DNA of 64,000 nucleotides, from contig JANPYM010000007.1 in assembly GCA_025890175.1 (NCBI GenBank), positions 1,046,487 through 1,110,486 on the forward strand, in the 5' to 3' direction. Numbering within the stretch: the stretch's first letter is position 1; each line of letters starts with the position of its first letter. Below are positions 1 to 9,358 of this stretch, in pieces. The DNA comes from Ciborinia camelliae. Its lineage: Eukaryota > Ascomycota > Leotiomycetes > Helotiales > Sclerotiniaceae. A program made the position numbers and the translations under genes. The notes under the pieces were generated by a model, which was given only the letters and a program-made list of their open reading frames with translations, was not told where the DNA came from and made no database searches.

Positions 1-179
1 CATCGATGATTCTTCAATCAGTCATATCAGTCCGAAAACCTCTTGGTAGTTGCACATTCTCGCGCGGCAACTGTCTCTCGAAAGTGCTTTTAAGGGTCGA
101 GAATTCCTGCTTCTGTGGGCTTTCTTCTTCTTCTTCACACAGCAAGATATACACTCTTCGGCGAAAATCAAAAGTCAAA

Positions 180-520
180 GGTCTCCAACTTTGGCATTCT
201 ATCTTACTCCAGCACCCTATCCCCCTCAAACACTCTATCCCAATACAACATCTTATCCCACTGCATCCTACTCCAGCACTCTATTCCTTTCGAACACTAC
301 ACTCTATCCCAATCCAACTGTTTTATTCAACTTCATCCTACTCGAATAATCTATCCCGATCCTTCTCAAGCACTACACTCTATTCCAACCCAACATTTTA
401 TCCAACTCCATCCTACTTGAATAATCTATCCCAACCCATCCTACTCGACCACCCTATCCCAATCCGATACTTTATCCTACTTAACACCTCATCCTACTCG
501 ATCGCTCATTCTATTCACGA
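180..520. repeat. degenerate pyrimidine-rich minisatellite
   Basis: A T/C-rich stretch built from imperfect copies of phrases such as CACTCTATCCCAAT and CATCCTACTCGA, with a period of roughly 18-20 bases. It stays open in several frames only because it is low complexity, so the long frames across it are not taken as genes. No other gene evidence is seen in 1-903 apart from the upstream region of the next gene. Confidence 0.7.
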
Positions 521-903
521 CAAGCGTTCTAGTACGTACTGAACCCCAGAATCCAAACACAATAAGCTTATACAAAGTAGTTATCCTAACAACAAATCTT
601 TGATTCTCCAAATCAAAAATCCTTACTTTACCTTGCCTTGCATCAAGACCTTCGATTCTACTCGAACACTCTGTTCCACCCAAACCAGCTTCGGTACGTT
701 TTGCGTTCTGATCTCTGCGTACTATAAGCTCACTGTTTTTCTAGTACCAAGCTTGTGATCTACCAATCCGAAGGACACTTACTTACCTGTCCCATATCAA
801 AATATACATCGTAAGTGACTTTCCTTATCCTTACACACGGCCAGTAGTATTAATAGTTCACAGCAACGAACCCCAACCCAAAACCCAATACCCAACAGCC
901 AAA

Positions 904-1473
904 ATGAGTGATTTTCCCGACGCAGAGGTCCCGAAGACAACCTTCGAATATAGCACAACGAAAGACGGCCTAAAACGCAACTACAACTCACCAGACCACC
1001 AGGCCACAGCAGGAGCTACTGCACGCGGGGAATCGGCTGGTTTAGATGAAATTGAAATGGAGACTCAAACAAATCAGCGGGCGAACAACGATGAAGGGAG
1101 AGATGCCCAAGATGTGACAAAGAACGTTCCTGTTGCTGGCCATCCATCTGGCACAAGTTCTGGGTTTCCAGAACCTGAAATAAGAACGTTGCAAAATGCA
1201 AGGGCCAAAGCTCCCAGTTCAGACTGGCCTGGCGAGTATAAAATTAATACGCCTGGCCTCCAAGGGGTTGTCCCCAATGCTGTTCAATACGGTGCTGTTC
1301 AACACAGGGTTGATCAACACGGTGCTGTTCAACACGATGCTGATCAACACGGTGCTGATCAACACGGTGCTGATCAACACGGTGCTGATCAACACGGGCA
1401 GCGCAGGAGAAAATCAAGGTCCGGAAGTAGGAAGAAGAAGGATCCCTGCTTAGAACTCTGCACCCTTCTTTAG
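904..1473 (+). CDS. hypothetical hydrophilic protein with C-terminal QHGAD repeats
   Basis: A single-exon frame of 189 residues beginning with ATG preceded by CCAAA, a favourable fungal context. The protein is hydrophilic and probably disordered, with no signal peptide or membrane segment. From about residue 130 it carries tandem five-residue units of the type (D/V)QHGA, encoded by a 15-nt repeat, followed by a basic tail rich in R, K and S (QRRRKSRSGSRKKKDP). The basic tail could be a nuclear localisation signal, but that is inference. I do not recognise the family. No intron is needed. It could be a lineage-specific gene or a chance frame stabilised by the in-frame 15-nt repeat. Confidence 0.45.
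   Translation: MSDFPDAEVPKTTFEYSTTKDGLKRNYNSPDHQATAGATARGESAGLDEIEMETQTNQRANNDEGRDAQDVTKNVPVAGHPSGTSSGFPEPEIRTLQNARAKAPSSDWPGEYKINTPGLQGVVPNAVQYGAVQHRVDQHGAVQHDADQHGADQHGADQHGADQHGQRRRKSRSGSRKKKDPCLELCTLL
1290..1398 (+). repeat. 15-bp tandem repeat inside the coding frame
   Basis: Copies of GGTGCTGATCAACAC and variants (GGTGCTGTTCAACAC, GGTTGATCAACAC) occur head to tail. The last four units are nearly perfect. Because the unit is a multiple of three, copy-number changes would keep the reading frame and vary only the length of the QHGAD tract. Confidence 0.8.
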
Positions 1474-2438
1474 GGAATGGGATATGGTTGCAGCAGTATG
1501 AGTACATCGACAAACAGTGCAACTTACGGGGGTTAGACGGGTGGCATAGGGACTAGCATGATCAGGGTTCGGGTTAAGGCGGATAGGCGGCGGAACGTGA
1601 AGGAGAGAGGGGAAATACTTTTTGAATACTGCATCTAAAGCCTCTCGATAGCAAGATAATGAATAGCCTGACTTTTTAAAAATAGACCTTTGTTTGTGAT
1701 GATCCTTATTTACGGTACTCGTTCCTCTAATATGAACCAAGACCTAGGTAGATAAGTTGCCGCATCTTATTATCAACTGCCACGGGCGTTACATCAACAT
1801 ATGGAAATAGCATCAGAGATCAGCTATCAGATGAAAGAACTGTGCAAAAAGAGGAAAGGAATAACTTCCTCATATAATGGGCGATCACGTGACGGACCAA
1901 ATGACACTCACTGGGTCTGAGATGGTTGATTTCGAGTCCTTATATTATTCCCTGGTAAAATCATATCTACGCACACGTAACGATTTGCGACGCAGAACAA
2001 CTTTCATCGCCAAGGCTCTAAAACATTCAATGATTAATAACAAATATTAAAATCTATACTCGAATTTCATATTCAATTAATAGTAAATAAAAATATCAAC
2101 TTCAAGAACTTTTAATTGGTTTAGATCTAAAAATAGTCGTATAATACTATTCAACATTTTAATTCAAATGGAATAATTTAATGATCTTTTATATTTGGTT
2201 AAAATACTTATTAGAAGTTTAACGCGTTATTGTTTAAGGAATCAATAAAATTATCGTCAGCCTTGCCAAGAAGCAAGGGTCTCACTTGGAAAGGGAAATA
2301 GTCAGAACTTACCGGGAGTCAGGGCGGTGAGACAAGCTTTGGGGCATAATTCCATACCTAGGGCGGCAAGGCCCAATTAATTTTCCCCCATTCCCTTCAG
2401 CCTTGGCCCCTCCTACACCCATACCTCACGCACCACCA
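1474..2438. other. intergenic region with an AT-rich patch
   Basis: No convincing gene. From about 2,030 to 2,230 the base composition becomes strongly A+T rich with few C or G, resembling a small RIP-degraded relic. The sequence returns to normal composition before the start of the next gene. GATCACGTGAC at about 1,883 is a palindromic CACGTG (E-box-like) site. Confidence 0.5.
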
Positions 2439-3801
2439 ATGCCCTCCTCCCGGTCCCTCCCCCCCTCATTCCTCCTCCCATCATGGACCACCCGCCAACT
2501 GCAATGTCTCTTCCAACGCCGTCACGTATATCAAAAAACGCGGATCCGCAGGCGGGGCGGCGAGCCCCCCAGACCACGAGGTGAATCTCTCTTCGGCGTC
2601 CGACGCATCGACCTCACGCCTCCCGTCACACCCCCCGCCTCACTCTTTGAAGAGCTCTTCCCCGAAGAACGACTCCCCCCCTCTCTACCGCGCTCCCCAC
2701 GCTTCAAACCTCCTCCCCTGGTGCGATCTCCCAAACTGCCCATGTTTGAATGGACTTCCAACATCGAGACGTTCAACGAAGCGGAAGTGCGGAGACGGGC
2801 GGCGGAGAAGGAGAGGAAGGATTGGAATATTGTTGGGAAGGAGAGGGGGAGGGAAGCGGAAGATGCGCATCAGAGGCGCGAGGCTAGTGTGTTGATTTTG
2901 AATTGTGCGAGTAAGACTTTGGAGGAGAGTGATTTTTTTAGGTTGAGTCCGAAGGGTGAACATATTGAAGGCTGGACTAGTGGGATTATCAAGAGTATGA
3001 TATCCTCTATCTTCTCTATCGCTTTCCCCTCAAGCATAGAGATATACCAAAACACAGCTAACCACCTCTTCAGTAATTCCCGGCCGCGACCCCCAAACCC
3101 TCGAATCTCTCGGCCACTACTTCATCCTCTTCAGCTCCCGCGCCGCAGCCCTCGCCTACTTCCACCGCACCATCGAACTACACACGCTCTCCCGAAACTA
3201 CAGCCCCAACATGATCCCACTCCCACCCCCGGCGCGCACCCCCAACCTTCCGCCCTCAACCCTCCCTTCCCCCAAGGAGCTCCAATCCGCCCTCCGCAAC
3301 TTCTCCCTCATCCCCCCCTACACACGGCTCTCGCTCCGCCTCCTGCAAAAGCCGTACCGACCGGCCATCGCCGCGCTCCTCACGACCGGATCGCCCAACC
3401 CCCTCACGTTCTCGCGTTCGCAATCCCACGCCCAAGACACGGTGCTCTTCACGCTGACCATCCCATCCATCGGCCTCAGTTCCTGGGGCCTCCGCGAGAT
3501 CCTCGAAGCCGACGGGAAGCGCCGGAACCTCCTCTGGCGCTTCGCTCGCCAGGGCGCCATCGTGCGGCTGGGGGAAAAGGCCAAGGTGCGCCCGGGTCAG
3601 GAATTGGGCTACCAGGGGGAAAATGGCATCGGCGGGAAGAAGGTGTATAATACCAGTGGCCGGTATATCATATCGTTTCTGGATCGGGCCGAGGCGAGAC
3701 GCTTCGTGAGGGAGTGGCATAAGCGGCCGTGTCCACTGCAGAAGGAATATAAGGATGGGGATGAGCCGCCTCCGATTGCGAATGCGGAGATAATGTGGTA
3801 G
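2439..3801 (+). CDS. conserved-looking fungal protein, probably mitochondrial, function unknown
   Basis: Two exons, 2439-2994 and 3074-3801, give a 427-residue protein. The 79-nt intron has donor GTATGA, a GCTAACC branch-like site and acceptor TTCAG. Splicing joins the N-terminal frame to a clearly coding frame (...PGRDPQTLESLGHYF...). The ATG at 2439 is preferred because the frame upstream has only a TTG. The N terminus is rich in S, P, L, R and lacks acids, as in mitochondrial presequences. Residues roughly 190-215 read like a short alpha/beta or RNA-recognition-type segment (HYFILFSSRAAALAYF), and the C terminus is basic with R/K/W. I do not recognise the family; a mitochondrial, perhaps RNA-associated role is inference only. 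Codon third positions are very C-rich in exon 2, unlike the 3' part. Confidence 0.7.
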
Positions 3802-4401
3802 GAATAGAGACGAAATGCCGATGGAGAAGAAGAGGGGAATGAATGTAACCATATACCTCAAACTTCAATTGAAAATAGATATTACCTGCACCAGCTTGAT
3901 TACTCTCCAGCATGTCAAACATATACTGCTGTATGAAAGAAGGGGAAATATGACCGACCATATACTGCAAACTTCACGAAGATGAATCTTATGACTATCT
4001 CGGATAGTCTACACACTGTAACATATTCCCATTCTCATTCCCATTCTCATTCTCATTCTCATATTCCATTAAATCATAAACGTAATATGAGTTACTTGAT
4101 ATATGTATGGACTTTAAAAAAAAGCGGCGGGAAGAGGGAACAAAGTCGAAGTTCTTAAGAAAACACGCCAGTCAATTTAATACCATATAAATACGCATTC
4201 ACCCAACTCCGGCGGCCAGAATCTGCTCTCTTAAACAAATAAACAAGCGTAGGTAAAGCACAACCACCATTGTCTTGCCTTTTATTGCACCATGCGTCCA
4301 ACCATTCATCCATCCTCTCCTCTATTTCATCATAAAAGTATTTCTGCCTCTCTTCCTCAGCATATCACATTGTCTATCTCTCCCCCTACATCTCACACCC
4401 T
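3802..4401. other. convergent intergenic region with CATTCTCATTCC repeat
   Basis: Lies between two convergent genes and probably holds both 3' UTRs. A (CATTCC/CATTCT)n microsatellite occupies about 4,022-4,072. No gene is seen. Confidence 0.5.
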
Positions 4402-5355
4402 CTAACAACACTTGCTCCCACTACTGCTACCCTGTCCACCCACGTCTACACCCTGTTGCGCCGCCTGGTCTATCTTGCTCGTATCAACAATTCTCTTCTT
4501 GATATCCGCCGCCAAGCTATAGAATGCCTTCTCTACGTTAATGTTACTCTTGGCAGAGACCTCGAGGAAAGGAATGCCAAGTTCATCAGCTAATTGTTGG
4601 CCTCGTTCGGTCGATACAACTCGTTTGTCTTCCCAATCGCACTTGTTGCCTATGAGGATCTTGTTTACGCCTTCGGTAGCATGTTGTTCGACATTGCTGA
4701 ACCAGGTGCGGATATCTGTAGGGAGGATTGTTAGTCAAGTTCTTTTGAAAAACATGCTCAAATCTGGTGTTCTCGTTTCATTCGCCTTTGACCGCAACAG
4801 CACAGCCTCCATCCCACATTGCCTTCCCCGATCTTCCCATGCCACACCATAGCATCATATTTCCTCCCGCAAACCCAACCCCCAACTCATAAACAAAAAA
4901 GGTTCACCTACTAGTAAAAGACCTCTCATCCGTAACATCATAAACCAAAAGAATCCCCATAGCGCCTCTATAATACGCCGTTGTAATTGTCCTAAACCTC
5001 TCCTGACCCGCCGTATCCCAAATCTGCAACTTCACCCTCTTCCCATCAAGCTCAATTGTACGAATCTTGAAATCAATTCCAATAGTGGTGATGAACGAAG
5101 GCGTGAAGCTATCCTCGCTGAAACGCAAGAGACAGCATGATTTTCCCACACCGGAATCGCCTATCAAGAGGAGCTTAATCTGTTCGCAGAGGCAACGAGG
5201 TGAGCATTTGCATCTCGAGGGTGGACGATGGGAAATAGGGGGAGTGGAGAGGCAGAGATAGAGAGATTGATAGATTAGATCGGAGGGTCAAACATCACCA
5301 ACAACAAACAAACAGACCAACATACCAAAAAATCGTAATTCCTCGTCCCGGCCAT
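4402..5355 (-). CDS. sec4: Rab GTPase of the Sec4/SrgA (Rab8) family
   Basis: Three exons on the minus strand: 5326-5355, 4912-5179 and 4402-4715, giving 203 residues. The first exon encodes only [10 protein letters not shown]. All Rab motifs are present: P-loop GDSGVGKS at residues 17-24, switch I TTIG around 41-44, WDTAGQE at 64-70, NKCD at 123-126, SAK at 153-155, and a C-terminal Cys-Cys (202-203) for double geranylgeranylation. The family acts on secretory vesicles going from the Golgi to the plasma membrane via the exocyst, which in hyphae means the growing tip. Introns are 146 nt (5180-5325) and 196 nt (4716-4911), both GT-AG. The effector region and the [15 protein letters not shown] start fit Sec4/SrgA better than Ypt1; a phylogeny would settle the exact subfamily. 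Confidence 0.95.
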
Positions 5356-6561
5356 CTTGGATCAGTCGCACTCGAGTGTTGGGCTCAAGTTCAATCGGTA
5401 GTATATTTGGATAGCCTTGTTCGTGCGGCGTTGTCAAATCCCACAAGATCTGATCGCTTCGTCCGTGTCCTTAGTTCTTTGCTACCTGGTCTGGTCTGCT
5501 ATGGTAGATTCCGCTTCCGTAAATCTAGCACCTCACGAATGTTGTCTACCGTAATGAGATCGCTGGAAGGGGTGTGGGGTACAGGGTGCTGTGGGTCGTA
5601 GGTAGGTAGTTTAGTTATCGTGTTGTAAGGGTCTGTTGGGTGTTGTTGGTCGAGATCGAGGAGGTGGTGGACTGGAGTTTGGTGGTTGACAAGGAAAGGA
5701 ATATGTGAAAGATTCACTGAGAAGGCAGTCACTGCTTTTTTTCTTCTGCCAATATCGCGATTGCTTTTTTCTTCTTCTTGGTGTATACGTGCAGGAAATT
5801 GGGAAAATTGGGAAATTGGTTAATCACAACTGAATACGATTGATGTAAATAAACAATCGTGATTCTTTCCTTTCCTGATATAATTGATAGAAAGCGGGAT
5901 CAGGAAGTTCCGGTCTAGTGCGTAGGTAGGTAAATTAAAAGGATCTGGAGTAGGCAGGCAGGCAAGCAAGCAAGTATCAGTACGGTACGAGTACGGTTAC
6001 GGTTATGGTATGGATGTCTACGTCGTTTAAACGAGCATGCGGCGCCTACCAATTCTGGCATTGTCGCCGTAGGTTAGCCAAGATCTATCAGGGTAGTTTA
6101 CCAGGGGGATTTATAAAAAATATATTAAAATGGAAATCTTCCGTTTTCTTTGGTGTCCTGTTTCGTTATTCATCAAATAATACCTATTCATTTCATTCCA
6201 AGTTTACTGCATTAAATCCAATCTCATCGCCGCTGTGTCAGTATGTTAATCTAAACAAAATCTATATAAATGACGTCTAGAAGTGTTTCAAATATACCTA
6301 CTAGGTAACTACTTCCTTTACTGAGTATCTCAAGTATCAGAACTCATATCTAGCAATATATGGGTTGAATTCTTCAGCCTTGCGACTATGATTTCATGAT
6401 TTATTTATTTATTTATCCCATCCCATCCCATCATCTAATCGTATACTATCAATATCACTCGCTAGGTACCTTATGCATATGTTCTCTCGGTCCTGTACAC
6501 CCCTAGATTTGTTACCTTTCCCTCTCTCGAGCTCGCTCTATCTCAACCATTTCCCATAGCT
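5356..6561. other. upstream region of the Rab gene and 3' region of NCA2
   Basis: No gene is seen. It contains C/T-rich tracts just upstream of the Rab start, a (GGCA)n/(GCAA)n run near 5,950-5,970, and several short A+T stretches. Confidence 0.5.
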
Positions 6562-6584
6562 CTATCTCAACCATTTCCCATAGC
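6537..6584. repeat. 24-bp perfect tandem duplication across the NCA2 stop codon
   Basis: The 24-base unit beginning TCTATCTCAACC and ending TCCCATAGC occurs twice head to tail (6537-6560 and 6561-6584). The NCA2 stop codon (complement of CTA at 6562-6564) falls at the start of the second copy, so one copy is coding and the other is 3' UTR. Confidence 0.9.
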
Positions 6585-8837
6585 TCCATCTAATCCTCTC
6601 CAAAACCTTAAGCTGCACTTGAATGCCGCTATTGATATTAGCAAGATCTCCCACATCCTCCAAAAATTCCCTCTCTACATCCCCGGGGAACAAGTTATGA
6701 GCCCTCTTCCTCAGCACATGAACTTCGCACAATAATAATCCATGATCTTTATACGAGAGCATGTTGTTTTGCGTGGGTGTAGCAATCGTCAAGATTCGAT
6801 CGATATTCCTCAGAACCCTTGCAGTTCTCCCAGCTCTCTCGCCTCTTCGAAGGCCCTTGCGTGAGCCGAGCAAAGTTCCGAAATATCTGAAAGCAGCAAA
6901 GCAGACCATGACACCAGGTGTAAGACCTACAAAGCCAAAAACAAGTTCTTGGCTCTTGAGCAACGCATCGATGCCACTAAGCGCAACCTCCACGTCAACT
7001 TTGGTCTTTTGCACCTGTATCAAAACTGTTCGGATCAAATCTCCTCTGACCGTTCCTACAAACGGACGCTGCATATCCTTTTCGTAAGCGCGAAGAACGG
7101 GGGTGAGATCACCTGCCTTGACTTTGGCTTTGATTTCGGAGATTTGGGATTCAGTTAAAGCGCCAATTCCGTAATTTGCGGCTTCGGGATTGTCGCGAGC
7201 GAAATCTACCACCATGCGTTCAAGACTTTCCATGTCGCCTTTGAGACTCTCCTTGCTCATAATGGCTACTTCGCTATCTTTATCATGACGAATGGTCCCG
7301 ATGACTTTCTTAGTAGGGTCGACTACCCAGTTCATCCAAAAGTCTTGAACAGTAGATCCAAGCTCTCTGACCCAGGTAACAATTTCTGCTTTTCTGTGTA
7401 CCAAGATTCTTAGTATGGTGGAGGATGAAAGTAGTAACATGCTCGCCGGTAGCCAGTATCTAACGAGTCTTGAGGGTCGTCCATATTCCGAGACGAGTTT
7501 TTGTGAATTCGTGATATGTTTTGGTACGTGCGTAGAGAGAATATGCTGCAACCTTCTCGATAATTTGCTCGTCCTCGTGCCCTGTGAATTGTCCGCGCTC
7601 GAAATCTCCGGATCATCCTCTACACTGGCAAACACCGTATCTTCGAAATCCGAAACTCCTTGTTCGAGGGCCGTAACATTGCGAAGCACATTATCCATCA
7701 ACGCCACACTCCTCTCCACCACATCTTTCCACTCAGAGTTTTCTGACTCTTCGGCCTTTAAACCCGCACCCTCTTCATCAATGTCAAAACTCAATGCTTC
7801 ATCCATCAAAACCCCCAATCCACTTGCCCCCATCTCCCTGAACCTCTTTAACCTGGCCTGATTCATCTTCGCCTTCGCTCTCCCCACCGCAACCGGACTC
7901 ATCACTCTCTTTCGCACCTCAACCACACTTCTCTCCCTGATACTCTCTCTTACTAACCCATAAAAGATACTCCACTGCCCCGCAACCCCCTCTCTCACAT
8001 CCCTCCCACCCTTTCTAACCGCACTCCCGGGCGCCTCCCTCAAATGCACCAATCTCTCCCTTGAATCACTGTAAATATCCTTTCCCCAATCCCATAATCT
8101 TTGCGGCGAAGTCTGTATAGTGTATAGCCCCGTATATGCATATGAACCCAAAACCTCATCCCAATACCAGATATCATCGCTCAGCGGGATCGTTTGCTCC
8201 AACAACGTATTCAAGATCAACCCGTACGTCTGCACCGTAGCCTTACTAACCAACAACCACTCCAATTCCCTCTCATAGCCCCTCAGATATGCATTTACAC
8301 CTCTTCTACGATCCTCATATTCTCCTTCCTCATCTTCCTCATCCTCATCCTCTTCTTCTTCCGCATGCACCGAATCCCTCAAATCAGCCTGCTCCAGCAG
8401 TCTACCAATCTTCCCACTCGAAAGCAAGGCGCTAGAACTCGACGTCGTACTCAGTGCCTTAACCAAAGCTTGTAGCTCTGCTATACGCGGCGAAGAAGCG
8501 ACTTTGGCATGTTGAGCAGAGACAAGGCTGTCATCTGCGGGGTAAGGGAAGGGCGCGAGCTGAACGCGGTCGAGTTGGGCATCGACTTTTCGGATTTGGC
8601 TACATGGCAGATATTGTGAGTAATTTGTGCGACAAGTTAAATCAAGCAGTCTTAGAGACTATAAATCAGCGAGTAGCCGACGGGTTCTCTCGACAAGCGA
8701 CACGAAAAGTAGCCTCGAGGGTATTTAATCCCATCTCATCAGGACTGGACCCCTCATTTCACGAACCAAACACCAGAAAAAACAAAACAAAACCTCTCTT
8801 CGGATCTTGGGGGCACTTACTCTGCAACGATCGACAT
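6562..8837 (-). CDS. NCA2: NCA2-family mitochondrial protein (control of ATP synthase subunit expression)
   Basis: Two exons: a 17-nt first exon (8821-8837, MSIVA + 2 nt) and a long exon 6562-8599, joined across a 221-nt intron with donor GTAAGT and acceptor TGTAG. The result is 684 residues starting MSIVADQIRKVDAQLDRVQL, typical of the family. Yeast Nca2 is needed for correct expression of the mitochondrially encoded Atp6/Atp8 subunits. An acidic run (EEEEDEDEEDEE) lies in the first fifth. The hydrophobic segment near WLPASMLLLSSSTILRIL and another near LVFGFVGLTPGVMVCF fit membrane anchors. The centre carries the conserved acid-rich DEALSFDIDEE and the late region the basic SRKGLRRGERAGR. 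The tiny first exon is chosen because the longer frame upstream has no ATG. Confidence 0.88.
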
Positions 8838-9358
8838 CCTGCGTCCACCAACACCGATATGCCGCTTGCTCGTGTGTGAAACTCAGAATTTAGGTTCGGA
8901 TGTGATGTTCCAAGGCAAGGTTCTAGGATAACCTGGAATTGACTTTTGGGGGAGCTCTCTCGCTTACGATGGAAAATGAGGGGAAAATAAAATACCATGA
9001 AAAAAATGGAAGGCGATGGTTGGCGGGACGAAATTCGAATAATATGGTTAGTTTTATTAGCATGCGCTGTTTCAAATTTTATGGATATGAGGAACATTAT
9101 ATTTTGGTATTTGGTCTCCAAAGTATTGACAATTTAATGATAGCTTGTGTTTATATCACATCTTGAAGCGCCCAGATTTGCTGTCACGTAAATGGGGGGG
9201 ATTGGAGGGAGGCGTCGAAGTATCTAGGTATCTTTGACAGCGGAGCAGAATGGCTTCTGCTATCCAAAATCCATATATAATTGATAAATTCTATATACAT
9301 ATATGTACAAACACCCTCAAAATGAGCTTCCAGCTATTGGTTACAGGTCGTATGGGTC
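8838..9358. other. region between NCA2 and the PPR-like gene
   Basis: Both flanking genes are on the minus strand, so this holds the NCA2 promoter and the 3' end of the PPR-like gene. Nothing else is seen. Confidence 0.5.

Noticed and set aside
6..542. Long plus-strand frames at the left edge
   Set aside because: They follow a degenerate CTCTATCCC-type repeat and are low complexity in every frame.
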